Source of the DNA: Paenibacillus pinisoli
GTDB lineage: Bacteria > Bacillota > Bacilli > Paenibacillales > Paenibacillaceae
NCBI RefSeq assembly: GCF_003605435.1
Contig: NZ_QXQB01000002.1
Location: 124,001 to 188,000 of the forward strand
Length of the DNA stretch: 64,000 bases
Reading direction: 5' to 3'
The position numbers and the translations under genes were made by a program. Positions 26,474-34,558 of this stretch are shown here, piece by piece (the stretch's first letter is position 1; every line of letters starts with the position of its first letter). The notes beneath the pieces are model-generated. The model was given only the letters and a program-made list of their open reading frames with translations. It was not told where the DNA came from and searched no databases.

Positions 26474-26494
26474 AAGAAAATATTTTATTTTCTT
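26474..26494 (-). repeat. Nine-base perfect hairpin in the precursor leader
   Basis: AAGAAAATA and TATTTTCTT pair around a three-base loop, ending 16 bases before the TTG start. It is AU-only, so weakly stable, but could influence ribosome loading or mRNA half-life. Confidence 0.4.
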
Positions 26495-26664
26495 AAGCAG
26501 CAATCGCTCCTTCCACCTCCCTTTTATGGAATAATTTGTTTAGGGACTAGTTAAACTATAGCTGCAATGCTGTAGGGAAGCCACGAAAAAATATTAGTAT
26601 TTTCCGAAATAACATTTGCGTGATCAACATTTTTCCCATTATTTCCGACGTCGAGACACCTTGT

Positions 26665-26901
26665 TCATCCGGTTTGAGTGACCTCTGTATACAGAACTTG
26701 TACATGAAGTCCTGCGAACAGACTGTTAATGTCTTTGTTTAGAATAGATGCTAGTTTAAAGGCATCCAGTAAAGATGGTTGGGCATATCCGTTCTCCCAA
26801 TTACTTACCGCAGACTTCGAATATCCCATTAATCCTGCAAGCTCTTCTTGGGTCAGCCCCTTCTCCTTTCGTGCAGCGGCCAATGTTTTATTCTTTTCCA
26901 T
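26665..26901 (-). CDS. Xre-family transcriptional regulator
   Basis: 78 residues. The HTH_3 domain covers about 5-60: LAAARKEKGLTQEELAGLMGYSK has the classical helix-turn-helix, followed by SAVSNWENG, the family's recognition-helix end. A short tail of about 15 residues follows. GAGGTGATGGT precedes the ATG. It is divergent from a second Xre gene and reads toward the bacteriocin-like gene 207 bases downstream, making it a candidate regulator of that locus. Confidence 0.85.
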   Translation of the reverse strand: MEKNKTLAAARKEKGLTQEELAGLMGYSKSAVSNWENGYAQPSLLDAFKLASILNKDINSLFAGLHVQVLYTEVTQTG

Positions 26902-27065
26902 ACCATCACCTCAATGTATGCCAATCTTGTACTTCCTGCTTTCGATTATACATACAAGCCTGGTGTACGTCAACGTAAAAATATATGTGTAGTGTACTTT
27001 GTTTATTGCTGGTGTCCCTTATTGTACAATGTAGGTGTACTTTTGATTAATGAGGAGGCACCAAT
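26902..27065. promoter_or_regulatory. Divergent Xre control region with repeated GTAC motifs
   Basis: The 164 bases between two divergent Xre genes contain five GTAC tetramers (26929, 26965, 26994, 27024, 27037). Three are in the form GTGTAC and two extend to GTGTACTTT. Such repeated palindromic cores between divergent repressor genes are typical operators, though binding is not shown. Confidence 0.45.
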
Positions 27066-27440
27066 GTGGCTCTCGGAGAAAGAATTTCTCACTGGAGAAA
27101 AAGAAGAAAACTTACTCAAGAAGAACTTGCTTTTAAAGCTAACGTCACCAAAGCCGCAATAAGCAACTATGAGAATGGCCACAGTGCTCCCTCTAATGAG
27201 ACGCTTGTTGCCATAGCCAACGCATTAATCGTATCAACCGACTATCTGCTTGGCCGCACCGATGATCCTTCCTCTCCTACAAACGAGAAAAGTACTGATG
27301 AGGACATATATGTAGCATTTTTAGGCGGTCCCAAAAAAGTGTTGGATGAAGAGGAAGCTGCCCATTTGAATGACGCTTTGGAAATGTTCAGAGCATTTCG
27401 TGAGAAAAAGCGAAGAGAACAGGATGAAAAAGAAAAATAA
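27066..27440 (+). CDS. Xre-family regulator (ImmR-like)
   Basis: 124 residues: an HTH_3 domain at about 3-62 (RRKLTQEELAFKANVTK, AAISNYENGHSAPS) followed by an acidic linker and a Lys/Glu-rich C-terminal helix. The start is a GTG with GAGGAGG seven bases upstream. It is followed by an ImmA/IrrE-type protease gene, the same order as immR-immA of ICEBs1 and many prophages, where the protease cleaves the repressor to induce transcription. No integrase or structural phage gene is present, so this may be a remnant or a stand-alone switch. Confidence 0.82.
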   Translation: MALGERISHWRKRRKLTQEELAFKANVTKAAISNYENGHSAPSNETLVAIANALIVSTDYLLGRTDDPSSPTNEKSTDEDIYVAFLGGPKKVLDEEEAAHLNDALEMFRAFREKKRREQDEKEK

Positions 27441-27516
27441 GATTCAGCCAGCAATGGCTTTTTCTTTTAACTCAAAAACAGAACATGTGTTCTTTTTCAA
27501 GAAAAAGGGGGGCACC

Positions 27517-28098
27517 ATGCATTTTGATCTGGATCTTTACAAACCAACCGAATTAGAAAAGCGAATCAGCTATATCTATAGAGAGAACGGAATATTATCT
27601 CCATCACATATGGACTTAGACAAAATCGCCTTTATTTATGATTGTCATGTCATTTATTCTGAGAAGCCCACCATGGTTTTATATGACGATGCGTATGGCG
27701 GATTGATCTTTCTTAATGCATATGTGACTAAAGAACAGCAACGTGAAGACTTTTTCCATGAAATTAGCCACCCGGCATTACATGTAGGCTGCCAGAATAC
27801 TCTGCCCGAATTATTTGTAGATCTTCAAGAATCTCAAGCCGCAAGCTTCCAACTGTATTCAGCCATGCCCTATTTCATGTTGGCAGCTATTGAGCCCTCC
27901 GGTTACGAAAATGAGTATATAAGCCAACTTTCCGATATTTTTCAACTCTCGTTCGATTTTGTGAATCGCCGGATTGAACAGGTCCAACGCCGAATAGTGC
28001 AAGGTTATCATGACCGGAATACACAATTCCGGTTTAACAATACCAACCCCCAAGATCATGAAAGACAGCTATCGATTGCCCGGGCAATTGTACTGTGA
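27517..28098 (+). CDS. ImmA/IrrE family metallo-endopeptidase
   Basis: 193 residues. The zinc protease motif HEISH lies in DFFHEISHPALHVG, with a downstream acidic segment (ESQAASFQLYSAMPYFML) that fits the third-ligand helix of the COG2856 family. The expected target is the Xre repressor encoded just before. The ATG at 27517 has GGGGGG four bases upstream; the frame is open further up, overlapping the Xre gene, with an ATG at 27424 that lacks a clean site. The C-terminal 50 residues are Arg/Gln/Asn-rich. Confidence 0.8.
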   Translation: MHFDLDLYKPTELEKRISYIYRENGILSPSHMDLDKIAFIYDCHVIYSEKPTMVLYDDAYGGLIFLNAYVTKEQQREDFFHEISHPALHVGCQNTLPELFVDLQESQAASFQLYSAMPYFMLAAIEPSGYENEYISQLSDIFQLSFDFVNRRIEQVQRRIVQGYHDRNTQFRFNNTNPQDHERQLSIARAIVL

Positions 28099-28403
28099 CA
28101 AAATCCTCGAATTGGCATGGTGTCAGTTAACGGGAGCCGGAGTACCCTTATTGACATTTGCCGGCAACTTGGACATACTGATGACAAAATAGCACATAGA
28201 AATTATCTAATACGTTACATAGGCCAAGGGAAAGGCAAATGTAACCAAATTAGGCACACTTTTAGATGAAATCGACTAGCTGTGGCACCTTGTGGGCAAA
28301 AAGTTACGAAATTGTCATAATATCAAAGGGGCATTTTTAAGACTAATTTAATATTTATCCGTTAGACTAGAAAAAAATCCTTCGTAGGGTGGAGGTCATA
28401 ACC
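28099..28403. other. AT-rich intergenic region, no recognised content
   Basis: 305 bases after the protease gene. One short open frame continues in a shifted phase to about 28192, without ribosome site or recognisable product. The last 80 bases probably hold the promoter of the next small gene. Nothing else could be supported. Confidence 0.4.
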
Positions 28404-28631
28404 ATGAAAACCATGCTGATGTTCCAAAATAAAACGATTCCCGTATACTTAACGGATACAAACAAACAAGCGCTGGACAAGTTGTCCGCCATATTAAACC
28501 GTAAGCTGACAACGGGAAAAAACGCTTTGAAGAAATGTATCACATCGCTTATAAGCGTCGAAATTATAGGCAGCGAAGCTACGCTTCATTCGTATTATGA
28601 ACGAGACACATTAACGATTTCGTTGTATTAA
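28404..28631 (+). CDS. Small hypothetical protein (75 aa)
   Basis: 75 residues, basic, with a beta-rich start (MLMFQNKTIPVYL), a central Lys-rich helix (KQALDKLSAILNRKL, KNALKKCITSL) and a beta C-terminus ending TLTISLY. No family recognised. GGAGG lies eight bases before the ATG. A strong terminator follows, so it is probably a real, singly transcribed gene. It closes the AT-rich block. Confidence 0.55.
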   Translation: MKTMLMFQNKTIPVYLTDTNKQALDKLSAILNRKLTTGKNALKKCITSLISVEIIGSEATLHSYYERDTLTISLY

Positions 28632-28644
28632 GAAAATCATAACA

Positions 28645-28692
28645 AGAGAGGACATCCTCATTGCCATGCGCAATGGGAATGTCCTCTTTTTT
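28645..28692. terminator. Bidirectional terminator
   Basis: AGAGGACAT and ATGTCCTCT arms with inner CATTG/CAATG pairs around CCATGCG, then TTTTTTGT on the plus strand. It separates the plus-strand small gene from the convergent MFS gene. Confidence 0.85.
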
Positions 28693-28700
28693 GTCCTCGA

Positions 28701-29975
28701 TCAAGCTGAAGGCGCAAGCCCTTTGTTGCTGCGATTACCGAACACGAACAGCGCCGTGCCAATCCAGCCGCAGATGGATGCCGCGATCAGCAGCGTGCTC
28801 AGCGGCAGGCTTGATGTCAGTGTAGCGCTGAGGAGCGGTCCGAGAGTCCCCCTTACGCCGAACAGCATCAGATGGATGCCGAACACCATCGCTTCGCGGC
28901 CCGGCACCAGCCGGAATACAAAAGCCAGGATCCCGATATCCCATATCGCCTCGCCGACGCCTTGTATCGCATTGCCGGCAATCACTGCGCTATAGGTGCC
29001 CCATACTCCGTATAACATCGGTACCACTGCGTAGGCACCTATGCCGATCATAAGCGTGTATTTAATAGGGTAGCGGTCAATCATCAGACCTGCAACCCAG
29101 AACGTCAGCAGCAAAGCGGTAAAATAAGCGACACGGGCATACCCGATCTGCACATTGGACAGCTCCAGCACATCGACCTGGGTAATCTGGTACAGCGGAC
29201 TCGCCAGCATATTGCCGAAGCCCGCGAAGGTCGTAGCAGCCAGAAAGACGGCCAGCGTCCGGTTCGATGCGACAAGCTCCCATTGCTCCCGCATGGAAAA
29301 CTTGGGCTTCTTCCGAACGGGCTCCGCTTCATGACTTGCCGCCGGATGCGAGCTGCGTTCCACTTTCTTCGACAGCTTGAGCGTATTGAAGAGACCAATA
29401 GACAGCACGCCTGCGATAGAAGCAGCAATGAGCGGGCCGGAGGGGCCGAATGCCTCCGACCATCCGCCAACCATGTAGGCGAGCGGAATCATCAGAATGC
29501 CCATCGCTACCCGTACATAGCCCATCAGCCTGCCGCGAATGTCGGTTGGATACATGCGGGATACGAGCGCAGCATAGGCGGGCGACTGTACACCCATCAG
29601 CAGTTGGAATAGTAGCGCAGCAATGACGTAGATGGAAGGATGCGCAAAGAAAGCCGGGAGCAGCAACAGCAATCTGCCTACTGCGTTCGGGATAATAACG
29701 AACGGCTTCGGATTGCGGGCTTTCTCGATCCAGTTCGCCCAGAATGGCGAGAAGATCAGACCGACGGCCGGTGCCGCAGTCAGCAATCCCACTTGAAGAT
29801 TGCTTGCTCCTTGCTGAATCGCAAAGGCGACATAAAACTGATTCATAACTACGTTGAATAAGCCGAACAGACAGGAGGCCCCCAGATCAATACGGGCATT
29901 GCGCCAGACGCGCGCTGACATCGGCATGCCGAGCTTTACAACGTGAGAGCTTGCCTTGGACAATCGTCCCTTCAT
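28701..29975 (-). CDS. Major facilitator superfamily transporter
   Basis: 424 residues with 12 helices and a central loop (about 190-220) rich in Lys, Glu and Pro. An MFS-like turn between helices 2 and 3 reads WANWIEKARNPKP, and the second half carries GLMIDRYPIKY, a conserved Asp-Arg turn. The substrate is unknown. The ATG at 29975 has AAGG ten bases upstream; the frame extends to 30029 without a better site. It sits between the AT-rich block and the TetR operon and is probably transcribed alone. Confidence 0.75.
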   Translation of the reverse strand: MKGRLSKASSHVVKLGMPMSARVWRNARIDLGASCLFGLFNVVMNQFYVAFAIQQGASNLQVGLLTAAPAVGLIFSPFWANWIEKARNPKPFVIIPNAVGRLLLLLPAFFAHPSIYVIAALLFQLLMGVQSPAYAALVSRMYPTDIRGRLMGYVRVAMGILMIPLAYMVGGWSEAFGPSGPLIAASIAGVLSIGLFNTLKLSKKVERSSHPAASHEAEPVRKKPKFSMREQWELVASNRTLAVFLAATTFAGFGNMLASPLYQITQVDVLELSNVQIGYARVAYFTALLLTFWVAGLMIDRYPIKYTLMIGIGAYAVVPMLYGVWGTYSAVIAGNAIQGVGEAIWDIGILAFVFRLVPGREAMVFGIHLMLFGVRGTLGPLLSATLTSSLPLSTLLIAASICGWIGTALFVFGNRSNKGLAPSA

Positions 29976-30105
29976 AACATCGATACCTTCTTCGCTCTTG
30001 GATGTGAACGGACGGAGGACCCTTCGCACAGGGCAAAGGATCCTCGCTCATCACGTTATTTGATTGGATATTACTATAGAGATTCCAATTTGTACAGTTA
30101 AATGT

Positions 30106-30678
30106 TCATGAACGGCCCAGTTGCTCCAATCCTGCCAAAAACCGGTCAAGCGCAAAGCTGAAGCTTTCGTTCACTTCAACAGCCATGCCGAACCCTCCCT
30201 CTGACTCGATCGATGCGAAACCGTGCAGCAGGCTGCGCAACCCGCGAACGGCATGTATGCCTTCTTCCTGCGTTAAGCCGTAGGGCTGGAACACTTCCAG
30301 AAGCCTTCCCACAAGCTCTTCGCCAAGCTTCACATGCTCCTCCTGCTCATGGGACGGCGAACGCAAGGTCAACGAATACAGACCGGGATGCTTTCTGGCA
30401 AATGACAAGTAAGCGTCGGCAATGCTTATGATAGTAGCTTTGCCATACTGTCCGCTTGCCGATCCAGCGATGGCTTCATTTAATCGGGTCAAACCATACA
30501 GTACAAGATGGGAACGAAGGGCCGGCAAGCCGTTCACATGATTGTAGAGCGAAGGAGATTTCACCCCCAGCCTCTGGGCAACTGTAGCTAGCGTAACCGC
30601 GTCTACGCCTTCTGTGTCGGCAAGCTGAGCTGCTGTCTGCACAATCTGCGGCAGATCCAATCCGGCTCTAGGCGACAC
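30106..30678 (-). CDS. TetR/AcrR family regulator with WHG-type C-terminal domain
   Basis: 190 residues. The N-terminal HTH includes ADTEGVDAVTLATVAQRLG and KSPSLYNHVNG, the form seen in TetR proteins with a TetR_C/WHG domain; the C-terminal ligand-binding domain follows from about residue 75. The GTG start comes directly after the stop of the MBL hydrolase gene (TAAGTG) with AAAGGAG in reach, so the two genes are translationally coupled. The two palindromes ahead of the operon are the probable operators. Confidence 0.87.
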   Translation of the reverse strand: MSPRAGLDLPQIVQTAAQLADTEGVDAVTLATVAQRLGVKSPSLYNHVNGLPALRSHLVLYGLTRLNEAIAGSASGQYGKATIISIADAYLSFARKHPGLYSLTLRSPSHEQEEHVKLGEELVGRLLEVFQPYGLTQEEGIHAVRGLRSLLHGFASIESEGGFGMAVEVNESFSFALDRFLAGLEQLGRS

Positions 30679-31401
30679 TTAGATCACTCCTTTCTTCATT
30701 AACCTTTGTTCACTTTCGGCAATGGCTTGCCTCATCGCCTGCTCAGGCTGAGCAAGCATATTGCCGTGTCCCACTGCCAGCCATGCGGGGCGCAAATCGG
30801 CAAGCTTGCGTGCGCTTGCCAGGCTGACTGCATGATTCCATGTCGCAAGCGCGGGGAACGGGAAGCCAAGCTTCATATGTCCGGCCACGGCCAGCCCCCC
30901 GCGTGCCGCGAATGCATCTCCTGCAATAAGCACCCCCGACCGCTCATCATAGAAGGACATGGAGCCCGGCGTATGGCCGGGAGTAGACAATGCCAGCAGC
31001 GAACCGATACGATCCCCATCCTGCAGCAGCACATCCGGCAAGGTCTTGATGTTCTTCGGAACATCTCCGCGAATCGGCAGCGGTGCCTCTCCATCCAATA
31101 ATGACGAATCTCCGCGCAGAAGCCTGGCGTCCCTCTCCGAGATATAGACGGTGGCATCAGGCAATTGCTTCTTGAGCGCATCCAACGCGCCGACATGATC
31201 GCCATGCGCATGAGTCAGCACAATCCGGGCAATCGGCTTGCCGATCTCCTCTGCCGCCTTAAGAATGGCAGCCGCATTCGTTGCAAGAGCCGCATCGACG
31301 AGCGTCAAGCCCTCCTCCTCCTCTACAAGATAACAATTCACCGGAAATAAGTTGGGCAAGTAGGTAAGTTGAATCACCGATTGTTGACGAGTTTTTCTCA
31401 T
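30679..31401 (-). CDS. MBL-fold metallo-hydrolase
   Basis: 240 residues. The dinuclear zinc site is complete: THAHGDHVG, STPGHTPGS, AGDAF and a final His in AVGHGN. The fold covers hydrolases for lactones, thioesters and related substrates, and the substrate here is unknown. The ATG at 31401 has AAAGGG before it. It is the first gene of an operon with the TetR regulator, which suggests the regulator senses the substrate or product of this enzyme. Confidence 0.88.
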   Translation of the reverse strand: MRKTRQQSVIQLTYLPNLFPVNCYLVEEEEGLTLVDAALATNAAAILKAAEEIGKPIARIVLTHAHGDHVGALDALKKQLPDATVYISERDARLLRGDSSLLDGEAPLPIRGDVPKNIKTLPDVLLQDGDRIGSLLALSTPGHTPGSMSFYDERSGVLIAGDAFAARGGLAVAGHMKLGFPFPALATWNHAVSLASARKLADLRPAWLAVGHGNMLAQPEQAMRQAIAESEQRLMKKGVI

Positions 31402-31422
31402 GAAGGTCACGTCCCTTTCCAA

Positions 31423-31471
31423 AAACTAATGTCGTTAGTTTTAATATAAACTAATGCTATTAGTTTTTCAA
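31423..31471 (-). promoter_or_regulatory. Promoter with twin palindromic TetR operators
   Basis: On the minus strand TTGAAA (31466-31471) and TATATT (31443-31448) are 17 bases apart, a good sigma-A promoter. One palindrome AAACTAA-N5-TTAGTTT (31448-31466) fills the spacer, and an identical-arm copy (31423-31441) covers the start of transcription. The centres are 25 bases apart. This layout fits direct repression by the TetR protein of the same operon. Confidence 0.8.
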
Positions 31472-31489
31472 GACCGAATATTATCTTTA

Positions 31490-31520
31490 CAAAAAAAAGA
31501 CCGGGAATCGCTCCCGATCT
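31490..31520 (-). terminator. Rho-independent terminator after the YheC/YheD-like gene
   Basis: AGATCGGGA pairs with TTCCCGGTCT around GCGA, followed by eight T on the minus strand. Confidence 0.88.
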
Positions 31521-31533
31521 TTTGATTCGCGCC

Positions 31534-32307
31534 TTATTTCGCAGTCTTTCTTCCGTAGTAGGATGCATACCGCTTCATTTTCTGATAAGCCTCCGAGTCA
31601 ATGTTCTTGAGCGGGTGGAACTGAGGATGATTGGAGTTCACTTCGAGCACCCATAGGCTGCCGGATGAATCACGCGCGAAATCAATCCCCATCTCATTCA
31701 TCCCCGACCTTCTTCTGCTAAGTGCCCTTGCGATCCGCAAGGAAGCGGATGACAGAGCCCGCTCTCTGCGGCTTGCCTCATCTCCAGAGAGGCCAAGCTT
31801 CCGATGCAGCTTGCCGAGCGTATAGATCGTGCCGCCTTGATAATAGTTCGTCACGATTTTTTGGGCTGCTCCCGCCTTTACCATAAAACCTGTGCACACC
31901 CAGCTGCCTCCGGGCCTGCGCTGAACCATCGCTCTAATATCGTAAGGACGGCCGTTCACGCAGTCCAGCTTGATGCCCTGTTGAATAATTAGCTTTCCTT
32001 TCATTGCGGACAGCTTCTGATATAAGCCTGAGAAGCTATCATAACGGGCGCTCCATTGCCGCTTGCCGTCTACCGCTTTCAGCTCATAGCCTTTGCCTTT
32101 GCGTTTCACTTTGCAGACACCGATTCCTAATGATCCAACATCGGGCTTTACATATATGGATGAATAGGCATCTGTCATCATTTGCAGGTTAGAACGGCTG
32201 AAGGACACCGTCCTGGGCACGTATTGGCGCAGTTCGGCATCCTTCAGCAAGTAGTTGCAGACGCGCAGCTTCCCTCTAATATTGCGGCTTGCATAGTTTT
32301 TGGCCAA
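31534..32307 (-). CDS. YheC/YheD family ATP-grasp protein (spore coat-associated)
   Basis: 257 residues with the ATP-grasp features of this family: YVKPDVGSLGIGV, GKLIIQQGI, RPYDIRAMVQR and the metal-binding end WVLEVNSNHPQF. In Bacillus, YheC and YheD associate with the forming spore coat; their substrate is not known. TTG at 32307 with GAGGTG six bases upstream is preferred over the GTG at 32316, which lies inside that site. It is slightly shorter than many homologues, which have an extra N-terminal domain. Confidence 0.82.
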   Translation of the reverse strand: MAKNYASRNIRGKLRVCNYLLKDAELRQYVPRTVSFSRSNLQMMTDAYSSIYVKPDVGSLGIGVCKVKRKGKGYELKAVDGKRQWSARYDSFSGLYQKLSAMKGKLIIQQGIKLDCVNGRPYDIRAMVQRRPGGSWVCTGFMVKAGAAQKIVTNYYQGGTIYTLGKLHRKLGLSGDEASRRERALSSASLRIARALSRRRSGMNEMGIDFARDSSGSLWVLEVNSNHPQFHPLKNIDSEAYQKMKRYASYYGRKTAK

Positions 32308-32420
32308 TCGATTCACCTCTATATAACCTATGAAGGGAATCTATGACACTCGTGTACGCATAACTAGGGACAGCCGCATATTTTCAAAAGATTGCTAGCG
32401 CTCCTGCTTGTTTATTATCA

Positions 32421-33287
32421 TTATTTGCCCAGCAAAATCTTTGCATACGGCGATTCGATCGGAATCATAATGACCGGATTATCCTGCAATGTAACCACAT
32501 AGCTTTCCAGCGTACGGTACAGATTGTAGAATTGAGGGTCCTTGCCATAGGCATTGTTATAGATTTGTGCCGCTTCCTGCTCGCCTTCGGCAATGATCTT
32601 CTTCGCGTCAGCTTCTGCCTGAGCCATCAGCTCGGTAGCTGTACGATCGGCCTTTGACGTAATTTTACGCGATTCCTCATCCCCTTCGGACAAATAGCGA
32701 GCCGCAATGGATTGACGGTCAGAAATCATACGGTTGTATACACTCTGCTTATTGCTGTCAGGCAAGTCGGTACGCTTAATACGGACGTCTACGATCTCGA
32801 TGCCGTAATCATCGCGCTCCAGCGCAATGGCAACATCACTAGTAATTTCATCATTGATATTGCCCCTTGCCGAGTTCTCGCTAATGATTACGTCGTAATT
32901 CACTTCAGACAGCTTTCTTCTGACGGAGTTGTAGACTGCCTCGTCAATCCGCTGCGAGCCTCCGCTGACGGAAAACAGCTTGCGGTAGAACTTCTCCGGA
33001 TTGGAGATACGCCAGATTGTATAGTTATCCACCTGAATCGGCTTTTTGTCCTTCGTCATAATTTGGCCCGGATTGCTCTCCAGCGTCATTTGATACTTCG
33101 GCAATGTCGTTGTGCTTTCGATAAACGGTATCTTGAAGTTAAGACCCGGCTCCATTACCGTCCTCTTAGCTTCGCCGAAGCGCAGGACGACTTTGTATTC
33201 GCCTTCCTTCACGACAAAGAGAGAACCTGCGACGAGCAGAAGCACAGCAACTGCGCCAACGATACCTATCCAGTGCTTTGGCTTCAT
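32421..33287 (-). CDS. hflC: HflC-like SPFH-domain membrane protein
   Basis: 288 residues: one N-terminal membrane helix (about 8-26), then the SPFH/band 7 domain with EGEYKVVLRFGEAKR, GLNFKIPF and KDKKPIQVDNYTIWRI, and a coiled-coil C-terminus with Ala/Glu repeats. HflC forms a large membrane complex with HflK that surrounds and modulates the FtsH protease. No ftsH is in the window. The start overlaps the hflK stop by four bases. Confidence 0.85.
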   Translation of the reverse strand: MKPKHWIGIVGAVAVLLLVAGSLFVVKEGEYKVVLRFGEAKRTVMEPGLNFKIPFIESTTTLPKYQMTLESNPGQIMTKDKKPIQVDNYTIWRISNPEKFYRKLFSVSGGSQRIDEAVYNSVRRKLSEVNYDVIISENSARGNINDEITSDVAIALERDDYGIEIVDVRIKRTDLPDSNKQSVYNRMISDRQSIAARYLSEGDEESRKITSKADRTATELMAQAEADAKKIIAEGEQEAAQIYNNAYGKDPQFYNLYRTLESYVVTLQDNPVIMIPIESPYAKILLGK

Positions 33288-34345
33288 TGTCCGTCACCTC
33301 CATTGGTTTGCTGGTTGCTGTTATTAGCATTATTGTTAGTAGTGGAGGAAGTCCCGTTGTTTTTTAGCAGCTCGTTGAGCGGCAAATAATTAACGGTGTC
33401 GCTGCCCGAATTAGTAATAAAGATTTGCGCATTCGGCAAGATCTTCTCCAGCGTCTCCAGAATAAGCCTGTTCTCAGTAACGCCAGGATTCTTCACATAT
33501 TCGGAATAAATAGCGTTGAACTTCGCCACATCGCCCTGTGCGTTAAGAATACGGGATTTCTTCTCCGCTTCGGCCTTCTCGATAAGCGCTTGCGCTTCGC
33601 CGCGCGCTTTCGGAATGCGGTCATTCTCATACTTCGCTGCATTGTTGATCTTCGTATTCTTCTCCTCGCGGGCATTGGTTACGGCACGGAATGCGTCCTC
33701 AACCTCGCCGCCCGGCGGCTCGATATCCTGGAACTTCAAGTCGATAATCTGAATGCCAGTCTCATATTTATTCTGCAGCTCGATCAGCTTCTCACGGACT
33801 TGATCCTGGATGGCAGTCTTGCCGTCCGTAATTGCGTAGTCCAGCTTTTGCGCCCCGATGACGGAGCGGATCGACGCGCTGGTCGAGTTGCGCAGGAACT
33901 GCTCCGGATTGCTGATGTTATGTAAATAATTGCGGATATTGCTAATTTTCCATGTGACGACCGCGTCTGCGGACACGATATTTTCGTCGCCCGTAATCAT
34001 CATGGACTCCTCATCCACCGGAGTTACGGTGTTGCCGTTCTGGCGGTAGCCAATCGTAATATGCTGCGTCAGCTCGGCAGGGACAATCCTCACCTCTTGG
34101 ATAGGCGAAGGCCACTTGAAATGCAGGCCGGAAGATGTCTCGCGATCATACTTGCCGAAGGTCAGAATAGCCGCTCGCTCTTGCTCCTGCACCGTGTAGA
34201 AGGATGTAGACCCCAGATAGAGCAGCGCGACAGCTGCTACTGCACCGATCACAATCTTCTTGACGGTCCCCGGCTTCAGCTCAGGCGGCTTGCGATTCGG
34301 ATTCGGCGCCGGCTGGCTGTTCGGGTCCTGGTTCATAAAATTCAA
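33284..34345 (-). CDS. hflK: HflK-like SPFH-domain membrane protein
   Basis: 353 residues. A Pro/Asn-rich cytoplasmic tail precedes a membrane helix (about 33-50), then the SPFH domain (VQEQERAAILTFGKYDRE, GLHFKWPSPIQEV), a coiled-coil region with KARGEAQALIEKAEAEK, and a Ser/Thr/Asn-rich end. HflK and HflC assemble together. The start is taken as the TTG at 34345, eight bases after GGAG; the ATG three codons later is too far from the site. Confidence 0.85.
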   Translation of the reverse strand: MNFMNQDPNSQPAPNPNRKPPELKPGTVKKIVIGAVAAVALLYLGSTSFYTVQEQERAAILTFGKYDRETSSGLHFKWPSPIQEVRIVPAELTQHITIGYRQNGNTVTPVDEESMMITGDENIVSADAVVTWKISNIRNYLHNISNPEQFLRNSTSASIRSVIGAQKLDYAITDGKTAIQDQVREKLIELQNKYETGIQIIDLKFQDIEPPGGEVEDAFRAVTNAREEKNTKINNAAKYENDRIPKARGEAQALIEKAEAEKKSRILNAQGDVAKFNAIYSEYVKNPGVTENRLILETLEKILPNAQIFITNSGSDTVNYLPLNELLKNNGTSSTTNNNANNSNQQTNGGDGQ

Positions 34346-34497
34346 TAGACTCTCTCCTTTCAATATGTATTGCTCATACAGAGTTATACGTTTATTTCCG
34401 CCTTTGGTCACACTTTTTTAAGGTTGTTTTAAGGTGAAATTCAAATGCTGGTCATGAAATAGTTGTTTTTTCTCGTTTTTTGTCAAATTGTCTGCAG

Positions 34498-34542
34498 CGA
34501 AAACAGCTTCCCTCCAAGACCTGTAGTCTTGAAGAGAAGCTG
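34498..34542 (-). terminator. Long-stem terminator between the two SPFH modules
   Basis: CAGCTTC and CAAGAC arms pair with GTCTTG and GAAGCTG on the minus strand through a few mismatches, ending in TTTTCG. It separates the QmcA-like gene from hflK-hflC. Confidence 0.75.
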
Positions 34543-34558
34543 CTCCAAAAAAGCATAC

